In this document: piece after piece, positions 1-6,209 of the stretch
Position numbering within the stretch: position 1 is the first letter of the stretch
How the letters are laid out: every line of letters begins with the position of its first letter
Source of the DNA: an uncultured Thermoguttaceae bacterium
Lineage (GTDB): Bacteria; Planctomycetota; Planctomycetia; Pirellulales; Thermoguttaceae
Direction: 5' to 3'
Assembly: GCA_934725735.1 (NCBI GenBank)
Contig: CAKVCP010000088.1
Location: 1-9,183 of the forward strand
DNA: 9,183 nucleotides
Notes under the pieces: generated by a model
The model's database searches: none
What the model was told of the DNA's origin: nothing
Seen by the model: the letters and a program-made list of their open reading frames with translations, nothing else
Made by a program: the position numbers and the translations under genes

Positions 1-2
1 AG

Positions 3-1001
3 ATTGATCCCTCGATTGCCAAGACCTTCGAAGGCGTCAAACGTCCTCAGGAGAATCCTTCCGCTCCGGACGATAAGGACGTTGAACGAAATCAACTCGA
101 CGAATACGTTCTTTCTGGAGGAGATTCCAAAGGCGAGTTTTATTCGCGTGAAGATTGGTCGATAGAAAATCTTGACGTCGAAGATTCCGCCGCTCATTTT
201 GACACGGTCGACGGTCGGATCCTCGCCGAACCAACGAATCGCATCTTCATCTATAGTCCTCGATTTGGCGCGGTTCGTCAGGTCGTCGGTCCTGTGGAAG
301 GGGATTATCGCGAGGGGGTTGAAATTGCGAACGTCACCGACGTCGCGTCGGAAGACTCCGTCGCCGAAGGAACGGACGTGCGTTCGCAAGAAGTTCGTCC
401 GCTCGGGGCGAATAACTCCCTCCAGGCGGAAGGCGCCGAGACAACCGTTGGAACGATGGCGCAGACTGGGTTTGAAGGCGTGATGGAAGGCGATTCTCAA
501 GTGCGACTCGGCGCGATGTTGACTTCCGAAACGATCGATGATCTGAGCTCCGAAGACGTGAGCTTGGTTTTTGACGGCGCCGTCGCCGCTCAAGGCTGGA
601 GCTCGGAACAGGGCGTGGCTGTGTCGACCGATCTCGTCAACGCTTTCTCTAACGCTTATATTGAAGGCCCGGCGACGATTTATCAAATCAAAGACGACAC
701 CAAAACGTCAAAGCTGCGCGTCATCAAGGTTGCCAATAAAGACGCCGCGCGCCCCGGCGAGCTTGTCGAATTCACGTTGCGTTTCGAAAATATCGGCGAT
801 GAGTTAATCGGAAACGTCACGATCCTCGATAGTTTGTCCCCTCGTCTGCGTTATGTCGACGGAACCGCGCAGTCTTCCGTCTCCGCAGATCTGGTAGCGT
901 CTCTTAACGAACAGGGCGCTCTGGTGTTGAGATGGGAAATTACGGATCCTCTCAAGCCTAAAGATTTTGGCGTTGTCCGTTTCATCTGCAAGGTTCAATG
1001 A
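3..1001 (+). CDS. DUF11-domain envelope protein, 5'-truncated by the window edge
   Basis: The reading frame is open from the left edge to a TGA at 999-1001, giving 333 residues with no start visible; internal GTG/ATG codons (e.g. 294) are not convincing starts. The last ~95 residues (from about 711) form a DUF11-type beta-sandwich. Visible signatures are KLRVIKVANKDAARPGE, an FENIGDELIGNVTILDSLSPRL stretch, and VLRWEI near the end. Upstream lies RIFIYSPRFGAVRQVVGPVEG, a segment I recall from planctomycete DUF11 proteins, followed by an acidic, probably surface-exposed middle part. DUF11 repeats occur in exported wall or outer-membrane proteins (OmcB-like), so an envelope structural role is likely; no enzyme motif is seen. 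More DUF11 copies and a signal peptide may lie upstream, outside the window. The DUF11 call is firm; the role is inferred. Confidence 0.85.
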   Translation: MDPSIAKTFEGVKRPQENPSAPDDKDVERNQLDEYVLSGGDSKGEFYSREDWSIENLDVEDSAAHFDTVDGRILAEPTNRIFIYSPRFGAVRQVVGPVEGDYREGVEIANVTDVASEDSVAEGTDVRSQEVRPLGANNSLQAEGAETTVGTMAQTGFEGVMEGDSQVRLGAMLTSETIDDLSSEDVSLVFDGAVAAQGWSSEQGVAVSTDLVNAFSNAYIEGPATIYQIKDDTKTSKLRVIKVANKDAARPGELVEFTLRFENIGDELIGNVTILDSLSPRLRYVDGTAQSSVSADLVASLNEQGALVLRWEITDPLKPKDFGVVRFICKVQ

Positions 1002-1040
1002 TCGAGTTGTCTTTTGGTCGAATTTGACAACATAACGAAG

Positions 1041-1096
1041 AAGCTGAACAAATGACTCGTTAGTTGGGAACGCAAGTTTGTTCAGCTTTCTTTTTA
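1041..1096 (+). terminator. Rho-independent-type terminator after the DUF11 gene
   Basis: A perfect 12-bp inverted repeat, AAGCTGAACAAA (1041-1052) with TTTGTTCAGCTT (1077-1088), encloses a 24-nt loop that can itself form a CGTT/AACG mini-stem. It is followed at once by the T-rich run TCTTTTTATCTT. It lies 40 nt after the DUF11 stop codon and before the next promoter. The long loop and modest GC content make it weaker than textbook terminators. Confidence 0.7.
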
Positions 1097-1137
1097 TCTT
1101 CGCATTGTCTTTTTAAAGGTTCCTTTCGCGTTTCTTC

Positions 1138-1166
1138 TTGACCGCGCTTTTTCTTCCGTTTACACT
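1138..1166 (+). promoter_or_regulatory. Sigma70-like promoter for the 602-aa gene
   Basis: A -35 box TTGACC (1138-1143) and a -10 box TACACT (1161-1166) are separated by exactly 17 nt. Transcription would start near 1173, leaving a leader of about 57 nt before the ATG at 1230. It sits downstream of the DUF11 terminator, so the 602-aa gene is probably its own transcription unit. Confidence 0.55.
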
Positions 1167-1229
1167 TAACAACGATTGCGGATTATCCGACGGCGCTAAC
1201 GTTTCGTTTATTTGTACGCGAGGAAGACG

Positions 1230-3038
1230 ATGACATGTTCCGATGAACGTTCGAGCGAAAAGCGGGATTGGAATGATTTATTTGCGCGTTTATGCTGTGC
1301 TGCATCGTATTTGCAAGCGCGCGATGATGTTCCGGGTTCTGATTTTACGCTCGATCAAGAATTTTATGACGCGACTTTCGTCTTTCTCACGTATGACGAT
1401 TCGCCGGACGGTCGCGCTCTTCGCGAATCAAAATGGCCTCTTATTAGACGTTGTCTTCGTAAAATCGACGGTTATATTTCAGATAAAGAGGTTTTTGAAG
1501 CGTACGCTCGTCGGGCTTTTGATCGAGACTGGCTTCAAGCGACGCCGGAAAAACGTCGCGAGCTTGTAAACTCGTGGCTTTTTGATAAGAAGCCCTTGCT
1601 TAAGAGCGATCGCCTTGCGAACTTTGCGATCAATATGGCCCAAGTGATCTCGACCGACAAGCGCGGAGACGCCAAGTTAAACGAGTTAATCGATTATATC
1701 GTTGACGAAGATAGTCGTGAAATAGCGTTTCAACTGAGCGAATACGTCGCCTCGCTTGACGACTATTCCTTTAGCGAATCCCCTGAGGTGGAAACGCTTT
1801 GCAGTCGTTTGATAGATTTCGTTTACGACTGCTATCAAGCGATTAGGAAGAGGGACGAAAAGAAAAAAATCCTCGAAGCAAAGGCGACTATGACCGCCGA
1901 TAACTCAAAGGCGTTGGTTGAAGGAACGCCGGTCAAAGCGTCTGCTAAAAGCTCCGAAGATCAAGAACCGCCAGCTTCTAGCGCGTCGGAGGACGGGAAT
2001 TCCAACCCAAGAGACGCGAAGGCGAATGAAAAAAGAGTTATTGAGCGCGACCCGCAAAGCGGATACTATCCCATTGACGAAAGGTTGGCGCGTCAGGCGC
2101 AGGAGTCGAATTCTTTTCGAGAATATGTTCCGAATACGGCGACGCGCGAGTATCGCGCATCCGTCAACACCGCGCGCGCGACGGCGGCTCGGCAAAAGGA
2201 GAAGGTGGGGAGCGAATATCACGCGGCTATCGATCTTTTGCTAGAAGAGTATGAACGTCAGCTCGCTATTTGGTACGACAATTATCATAAGAACGCGGCG
2301 TCCTGTCCTTCCGCGCGACTCGTCGGTCCGAAAGCCGTGCCGCGCGAAAAGCATGCCGCGAAAGTAAAACGCGCGAGCGAACTTTTTCGCGAACATGAAA
2401 AGATTGACGATTTAGCGCATGAAATTGGGAAGGTGGGGATTGGCGTCGCGTCAAAGAGGATTCCTCAGAATATAACGCAAACGGAACCTATCCCTGCGCC
2501 GACGCAGAAGACTTCCTCAAAGCCGCCGACTCCTCTGACAACGATGGAAGAGTCGAATGATTTTTCAAAGCTTCAAGCGCGATTGATTGAGCTTAAAGAA
2601 AAGCATGCGGAGATGAAAGAGGCGAATAGCTATCGGCGTAAACATGGATCGTGGGACGGATACGACGGCGTTTTGAAAGACGTTGTTCCGCAGGATACTA
2701 ACGCGCTCTCCAATTATTTTGATTTATCCTCTAGCTTAGCCGAGATCAAACGGATTGAGCGTCGTCTCGGATTCTTGGCGCAAATAAAACCGACAGACGA
2801 GGACAATAGTTGGTTCTTTGAAGGGGGAAAGGCGAAGTTCAATTACGAATTGAATCGTTTGCAAATTATCTTTGAATCTAAACCAGACGACGAGATTCGT
2901 ATGAAGTTGCGCGAATGTGGATTTCGATGGTCGCCTCGAAATAAGGCTTGGCAAAGACTGATAACCCCCGATTCGATCTGCGCGGCGAAACGCCTTGGCT
3001 TTATTCCCAACGACTGGACAGGCGGAGATTCCAAGTGA
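1230..3038 (+). CDS. Hypothetical multidomain protein with a mobile-element-type C-terminal module
   Basis: A 602-residue soluble protein with no signal peptide or membrane helix. I chose ATG 1230 because AGGAAG (1221-1226) lies just upstream; TTG 1212 would add six residues. Residues 1-215 are a mostly helical N-terminus that I do not recognise. Residues 216-275 are a charged, low-complexity linker. Residues 280-412 contain CPSARLVGPKAVPREKHAAK (359-378). A Pro/Thr linker follows, then a coiled-coil-like part (445-515, starting KLQARLIELKEKHAEMKEAN). The C-terminal domain contains NRLQIIFESKPDDEIR (542-557) and GFRWSPRNKAWQRLIT (564-579). From memory, residues 280-600 follow the order of a conserved hypothetical protein of clostridial and Bacteroidetes conjugative elements and phages (CPS..., then KL..L..MK..N, then LQIFFDxKPxxExRxxLKxxGFRWxPxxxxWxR). 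No catalytic residues are evident and the molecular function is unknown. No other mobile-element genes are seen nearby. Confidence 0.8.
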   Translation: MTCSDERSSEKRDWNDLFARLCCAASYLQARDDVPGSDFTLDQEFYDATFVFLTYDDSPDGRALRESKWPLIRRCLRKIDGYISDKEVFEAYARRAFDRDWLQATPEKRRELVNSWLFDKKPLLKSDRLANFAINMAQVISTDKRGDAKLNELIDYIVDEDSREIAFQLSEYVASLDDYSFSESPEVETLCSRLIDFVYDCYQAIRKRDEKKKILEAKATMTADNSKALVEGTPVKASAKSSEDQEPPASSASEDGNSNPRDAKANEKRVIERDPQSGYYPIDERLARQAQESNSFREYVPNTATREYRASVNTARATAARQKEKVGSEYHAAIDLLLEEYERQLAIWYDNYHKNAASCPSARLVGPKAVPREKHAAKVKRASELFREHEKIDDLAHEIGKVGIGVASKRIPQNITQTEPIPAPTQKTSSKPPTPLTTMEESNDFSKLQARLIELKEKHAEMKEANSYRRKHGSWDGYDGVLKDVVPQDTNALSNYFDLSSSLAEIKRIERRLGFLAQIKPTDEDNSWFFEGGKAKFNYELNRLQIIFESKPDDEIRMKLRECGFRWSPRNKAWQRLITPDSICAAKRLGFIPNDWTGGDSK

Positions 3039-3082
3039 GTTGCGCCGGTATTCGGTTCCAGTCGCGCGGAATTATTAAATAG

Positions 3083-3116
3083 AAAAAGGCTTCGTCAATT
3101 AAGACGGAGCCTTTTT
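3083..3116. terminator. Strong bidirectional rho-independent terminator
   Basis: AAAAAGGCTTCGTC (3083-3096) pairs with GACGGAGCCTTTTT (3103-3116) around a 6-nt AATTAA loop, giving 14 bp with one G-T wobble. On the + strand it ends in TTTTT, 45 nt after the 602-aa stop. On the - strand it ends in TTTTTCTATTT, 68 nt after the EF-hand stop. One hairpin therefore serves both convergent genes. Confidence 0.88.
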
Positions 3117-3184
3117 AATGGAACAGGACGCAATAGTGTCGGCTATCCTGGTTTAGTTATCTTTTCGAGGCGCGAGAGTCGCCA

Positions 3185-4603
3185 TCATTCCTGAGAGGCG
3201 CGGTTGCCCTGACGAGCCGCGCGCGTACGCTGACCTTGTTCGCCCTGGGGGCCGCCGAAACCAGGACCGCCCATACCGGGTTGACCCATGCCAGGCTGTC
3301 CCATCGGACCGGCTCCCATTCGTCCGAAACCGCCGAAGGAACGCATCATGAAGAACTGGAAGCTGGGGGACGCTTCGCGGACTTCTTTGACGAAATCTTG
3401 GATTTCCGCGTCGTCGATGACTCCGTCGGTATTCTTGTCGGCAACTTTAAGAGCTTCTTCGATCTTCTTGCAATCGAAAGCGTTGTTTTCGTCGACGAAA
3501 GCAGGTCGTTTGTTTTCTTCGAATTCGAATTTGGGTTCAGGCATCGCCTGGAATTCTTCCATCGTCAGATATCCGTCCTTATTCTTGTCCGCCGCCTTGA
3601 AAGCCGCTTTGCGTTCGTCGGAAATCGTCTTGGGGAGCTTGGAAAGACGGAGCTTGCCATTGGTCATCGCCGCTGCTAATTCAGGGCCGCCAAATCCCAT
3701 ACCCATTCCCATTCCCATGCGAGGGGCGCCTTGCGGACCGCCTTGCTGGCGATTTCCTTGCTGACGATTACCTTGCTGACGAGCGTTGGGACGGCCTGGG
3801 CCAGGCTGAGCTTCGGCGTTCGGTCCGCCTTGATCGGGACGCGGGCCCATTCCCTTCATACCCATTCCCATGCCCATGCCCATGCCCATACCGAACATGC
3901 CGGGTTGAGCGCTGTTGAAGAGATTGTTGATGAAACGAGGCGTTTCAGGGGAATTTTCACGGATCGCCGCCGCTGCGGTTTTGAGTTCGTCCGTATCGAT
4001 GAGACCGTCTTCGTTCGTGTCGGCCTTTTTGATAGCGACGAGGAGTTTTTCAATGACGATAGCGTTGTCGTCGTTGATAAAATCAGGTTTTTGCCCTTCG
4101 GAGAATTGGAACTTGGGACGCGGCATGTTTTGCATTTCTTCAACGGTGAGGAAACCGTCTTCATCCTTGTCTGCGGAGGCGAAGCGAGTTTTCACATCTT
4201 CCGGAAGATTCTCGGGCAACTTGGAAAGATCTAACTTTCCGTCGGCAAAAGCTTCGCCGAAGGGAGAGCGCGGTCCGCCAAATCCCTGGGGCCCGCCAAA
4301 TCCCTGGGGCCCGCCGGGGAAATTGCCGCCGGGAGCGTTGGCGGCGCGCAGAGTCGCCGCTTCTTCACGATTGAGGAACCCGTCCTTATCCTTATCGGCT
4401 TCTTGGATGAACTTTCGGGTTTCTTCCGGAATACGATCGTTGTTGAGGATTTTGGACAGGTCGTACTGACCATTTTCCGCGCGGGCGTTCACAAGAATAC
4501 GTCCAAGGGTCGGTTGAGCAGGAGCTTTGTCTTGCGATTGCGCGATAGCGATGGAAGCGACGGCAGCCGTAATCGTAGCGGCGATGGATAGGATCTTTTT
4601 CAT
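3185..4603 (-). CDS. Secreted five-EF-hand calcium-binding protein with Gly/Met-rich linkers
   Basis: A 472-residue protein starting at ATG 4603, with SD GAGAGG (4617-4612) 8 nt upstream. A Sec signal peptide covers residues 1-21 (MKK, hydrophobic core, AIA before Gln22). Five canonical 12-residue EF-hand loops have Asp/Asn at 1, 3 and 5, Gly at 6 and Glu at 12: DKDKDGFLNREE (70-81), DKDEDGFLTVEE (145-156), DTNEDGLIDTDE (195-206), DKNKDGYLTMEE (339-350) and DKNTDGVIDDAE (389-400). Residues 122-215 and 316-409 are duplicated two-hand modules, each opening with GKLxLSKLP; residues 45-81 are a half copy. Linkers are low-complexity: GGPQGF repeats, (GM)n, RQQGN repeats, and a Gly/Pro/Met/Gln-rich tail. 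No enzymatic domain is present. It probably binds calcium in the periplasm or outside the cell. The biological role is unknown. Confidence 0.9.
   Translation of the reverse strand: MKKILSIAATITAAVASIAIAQSQDKAPAQPTLGRILVNARAENGQYDLSKILNNDRIPEETRKFIQEADKDKDGFLNREEAATLRAANAPGGNFPGGPQGFGGPQGFGGPRSPFGEAFADGKLDLSKLPENLPEDVKTRFASADKDEDGFLTVEEMQNMPRPKFQFSEGQKPDFINDDNAIVIEKLLVAIKKADTNEDGLIDTDELKTAAAAIRENSPETPRFINNLFNSAQPGMFGMGMGMGMGMGMKGMGPRPDQGGPNAEAQPGPGRPNARQQGNRQQGNRQQGGPQGAPRMGMGMGMGFGGPELAAAMTNGKLRLSKLPKTISDERKAAFKAADKNKDGYLTMEEFQAMPEPKFEFEENKRPAFVDENNAFDCKKIEEALKVADKNTDGVIDDAEIQDFVKEVREASPSFQFFMMRSFGGFGRMGAGPMGQPGMGQPGMGGPGFGGPQGEQGQRTRAARQGNRASQE
3696..3719 (-). repeat. Hexamer repeat (4 units) coding Gly-Met, second array
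   Basis: Four consecutive CCCATN units (3696-3719, + strand sense) encode Met-Gly repeats in the EF-hand protein at about residues 296-303, just before the second two-hand module. It resembles the larger array at 3861-3890. Confidence 0.8.
3741..3785 (-). repeat. 15-nt tandem repeat (3 units) coding RQQGN
   Basis: Three 15-nt units beginning CCTTGCTG (3741-3755, 3756-3770, 3771-3785) encode the RQQGN/RQQGG repeats of the EF-hand protein's central linker. Units differ by one to a few bases, the last being most diverged. The array is in frame, so copy-number change would alter linker length without breaking the protein. Confidence 0.8.
3861..3890 (-). repeat. Hexamer repeat (5 units) coding (Gly-Met)n
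   Basis: Five consecutive CCCATN hexamers (CCCATT, three CCCATG, CCCATA) encode the GMGMGMGM tract around residues 238-249 of the EF-hand protein. Near-identical hexamers of this kind are prone to in-frame slippage. Confidence 0.85.
4275..4315 (-). repeat. Perfect 18-nt tandem duplication coding GGPQGF twice
   Basis: The 18-nt unit CCGCCAAATCCCTGGGGC occurs at 4275-4292 and identically at 4293-4310, followed by a partial CCGCC. It encodes two copies of GGPQGF (about residues 97-110) in the EF-hand protein. Complete identity, including third codon positions, indicates a recent duplication. Confidence 0.9.
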
Positions 4604-4624
4604 AATACTTTCCTCTCTAAGCGA

Positions 4625-4664
4625 GGCAGAATGAAAGGGTTTTCGAAGAACCTTTCGTACTGCC
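4625..4664 (-). promoter_or_regulatory. Hairpin in the 5' leader of the EF-hand gene
   Basis: On the - strand mRNA, GGCAG (from 4664) pairs with CTGCC (ending 4625). After a 3x3 internal loop, GAAAGGTT (4656-4649) pairs with AACCCTTTC (4641-4633), with one C bulged, around a 7-nt loop. The structure ends 7 nt before the SD. No T-run follows, so it is not an intrinsic terminator. It could affect mRNA stability or translation. The structure is visible; its function is unknown. Confidence 0.4.
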
Positions 4665-4765
4665 GTTGTTTGATGCGAGACCCTTCGTCTTAGTCGATTG
4701 GAGGGACTGGGATAGACTCTAAAAATGGTTGTGTCGCATGTTTTTCATTGAGCTATCAAAAAGTT

Positions 4766-4791
4766 AAACCTCGGTAGTATTCCCGAGGTTT
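4766..4791 (-). terminator. Rho-independent terminator of the DUF1559 gene
   Basis: Read on the - strand, AAACCTCGG (4791-4783) pairs with CCGAGGTTT (4774-4766): a perfect 9-bp stem with an 8-nt loop, followed by AACTTTTTG. It lies 53 nt after the DUF1559 stop and upstream of the EF-hand gene. It separates the two same-strand genes, so the riboswitch probably governs only the DUF1559 gene. Confidence 0.8.
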
Positions 4792-4843
4792 CTAAGAAAA
4801 TTAAAAAAATTTTTGTCTCGTCGACATTTTGAGTCGTTGGCGG

Positions 4844-5782
4844 TTACAACGTTTTGGTCTCGCCGCGAGCGCGCGTAATCGTCGCCGCTAGAATCGTAAG
4901 GTCGGCATTTTCAGAGACGAAACGGCCCGATCCGTCGACAAAAAGCGAGTTTAATCCCGAAGGGTGTCGGCTTCGCGCTTCATACTGATACGCGCTGCAC
5001 TCAGAGCAACTCCAGACGAGATTTCCCGACTGAAAATGCTCGCATGTCGGCTTGTAATTGATTGGCGCCGTCGTTTTACGAAAAATATTGGTTCCGATGA
5101 TCCAACTTCCATTGTCGTAAACTTTGGCGTTCGTATTTTCGTAAGACGAGGCCTCCATGACCATGACAGTGTTTGAGGCGCCGTCGAGGACGTCTTGGAT
5201 TCGTATGGCGCGAGATATAATCAAACACCCAAGTTCGTCGTTTTTAAGCGTCCAACCATCCGTCGTTTCCGCCCCAAAGTTCGAAATTTTTTCCGTGACG
5301 ATTCCGGCGTAATGAGAAGGGGATAATTTGAGCTTTTCCAGCGCCCATCCTTTGTCCGGATTATAGTAGTCGACGTCTCGAATCTCGTTATCGGAATCAG
5401 ACGGACAGAGATAGAATGGAAGGCGCGTTTGTCCTGCCTTTTGGTTGACTTCATCATAGACGCGCCGATTGAAATCGACTAAGTCTTTGACGTTGGCTTG
5501 TTCGAGGTAAGGGAGAATTAGCGCTCCCCAACCAAAACTTGAGTTAGTTCCATTGGACGTAAGAGTACCGGGAGGAAAGGTTGCTAGAACGTCATGGTAT
5601 AGATGAAAAGCTAGACCGATTTGTCGGACGTTATTCATGCACGACATGCGTCTGGCCGCTTCTCGCGCCGCCTGTACGGCGGGCAACAGTAGGCCCACGA
5701 GAATCCCAATAACGGCGACGACAACGAGTAGTTCTACAAGCGTAAACGCTCTCCTAAGGGAAGATAGATTGAATTTTTTCAT
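4844..5782 (-). CDS. DUF1559 prepilin-like (pseudopilin-type) secreted protein
   Basis: A 312-residue protein with a type IV prepilin-like N-terminus: basic leader MKKFNLSSLRRA, then FTLVELLVVVAVIGILVGLL with the usual Glu at mature position 5 (Glu17). Cleavage by prepilin peptidase would fall between Ala12 and Phe13 (Ala at -1 where Gly is usual). The globular part is DUF1559 (PF07596): LLPAVQAAREAARRMSC (33-48), LGWG-like SFGWGALILPYLEQ (82-95), YLCPSDS (124-130), and the C-terminal H-x9-DG signature (His273, Asp283-Gly284). Six cysteines include a C247...CSEC (259-262) cluster. The family is expanded in Planctomycetota and its function is largely unknown. The start is ATG 5782 with SD GAGGAG (5799-5794) 11 nt upstream. 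A cobalamin riboswitch precedes it by about 120 nt and a terminator follows it, so it appears monocistronic and B12-regulated. Confidence 0.93.
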   Translation of the reverse strand: MKKFNLSSLRRAFTLVELLVVVAVIGILVGLLLPAVQAAREAARRMSCMNNVRQIGLAFHLYHDVLATFPPGTLTSNGTNSSFGWGALILPYLEQANVKDLVDFNRRVYDEVNQKAGQTRLPFYLCPSDSDNEIRDVDYYNPDKGWALEKLKLSPSHYAGIVTEKISNFGAETTDGWTLKNDELGCLIISRAIRIQDVLDGASNTVMVMEASSYENTNAKVYDNGSWIIGTNIFRKTTAPINYKPTCEHFQSGNLVWSCSECSAYQYEARSRHPSGLNSLFVDGSGRFVSENADLTILAATITRARGETKTL

Positions 5783-5789
5783 CGAATCG

Positions 5790-5814
5790 CGTTCTCCTCA
5801 AAAAATAGGAAACG
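5790..5814 (-). promoter_or_regulatory. SD-sequestering hairpin, likely riboswitch expression platform
   Basis: On the - strand mRNA, CGTTTCCT (5814-5807) pairs with AGGAGAACG (5798-5790): eight base pairs with one bulged G and an 8-nt U-rich loop. The 3' arm contains most of the DUF1559 SD, GAGGAG (5799-5794). No terminator hairpin with a T-run is seen between the aptamer and the gene, so control at translation initiation is the simplest reading. The pairing is visible; the switching is inferred. Confidence 0.5.
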
Positions 5815-5905
5815 GAACGACGATTTGAGCGAGGGGACGATCCCCGAACGACGCCTTCGTCCATCGCGTTAGCGTCGGCGCGCGGAATTTCCGAAGATAC
5901 CGCAA

Positions 5906-6113
5906 AACGCAGGAAGGTCTTCTGACTCACGTAGAAGAACGTCGCCTTCTCGACTGGAAGTCAATGGCTTTGTGACGTTTTCTGAATGAACTATCATTCC
6001 TAGCGACGTATACAGCGGCGAGGACCGTTCCGGCCTTTCCACCGGATTCCCTGTTATGCCTACGTTTTCAAACGCTCGATATTTCTGAGACGTTGAATAA
6101 GGCCGCCTGCGTT
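5906..6113 (-). ncRNA. Cobalamin (B12) riboswitch upstream of the DUF1559 gene
   Basis: On the - strand, AACGCAGG (6113-6106) and CCTGCGTT (5913-5906) form a perfect 8-bp closing stem (P1). Inside are the conserved cobalamin elements in the right order. The core AGGGAATCCGGTG (6052-6040) matches GGGAAxxxGGTG. It is followed by A, CC, C-G, CC-GC and CTGTATA spaced as in the consensus ending CTGTxA. The B12 box is GCCATTG (5968-5962; consensus GCCACTG), then GAAGGC, then GAGTCAGAAGACCTTCC (5928-5912; consensus AGxCAGGAGACCTGCC). The ~208-nt length fits RF00174. Ligand binding normally represses the downstream gene, here DUF1559. Identity is near certain on sequence grounds; an Rfam covariance search was not possible. 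Confidence 0.93.
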
Positions 6114-6165
6114 CTCAAATAGTCGACGCCGCGTTCGCGCGAGGGTGAACTCGACGCCGATCCAT

Positions 6166-6193
6166 ACGTTATCGACGTTCTTTGATCTGTCAA
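6166..6193 (-). promoter_or_regulatory. Candidate promoter for the riboswitch-DUF1559 transcript
   Basis: On the - strand a perfect -35 TTGACA (6193-6188) is followed after 16 nt by a weak -10 TAACGT (6171-6166). Transcription would start about 45 nt before the riboswitch P1 stem. A perfect TATAAT at 6231-6226 on the same strand is an alternative but has no good -35. Confidence 0.4.
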
Positions 6194-6209
6194 GGAAGGT
6201 AGTTTTCTC

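Noticed and set aside
1212..1229. TTG start at 1212 for the 602-aa gene
   Set aside because: The TTG has no SD at a suitable distance, whereas ATG 1230 follows AGGAAG and fits the predicted promoter leader. The six extra residues add no recognisable feature.
3696..3890. Hexamer arrays that at first glance could be a CRISPR-like or minisatellite repeat
   Set aside because: Units are 6 nt with no spacers and lie fully in frame inside a gene, encoding Gly-Met; they are coding microsatellites.
3236..4469. Several long + strand ORFs across 3236-4469
   Set aside because: They are antisense shadows of the EF-hand gene; the - strand frame has a signal peptide, five perfect EF-hand loops and an SD, while the + strand frames show His/Arg-rich or Ser-rich translations with no domain.
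5762..5864. Short - strand ORF starting at ATG 5864 between the riboswitch and the DUF1559 gene, overlapping its start in another frame (about 34 codons)
   Set aside because: It has no Shine-Dalgarno, its predicted peptide is basic and low in recognisable features, and it overlaps the region expected to be the riboswitch expression platform. A leader peptide is possible but unsupported.
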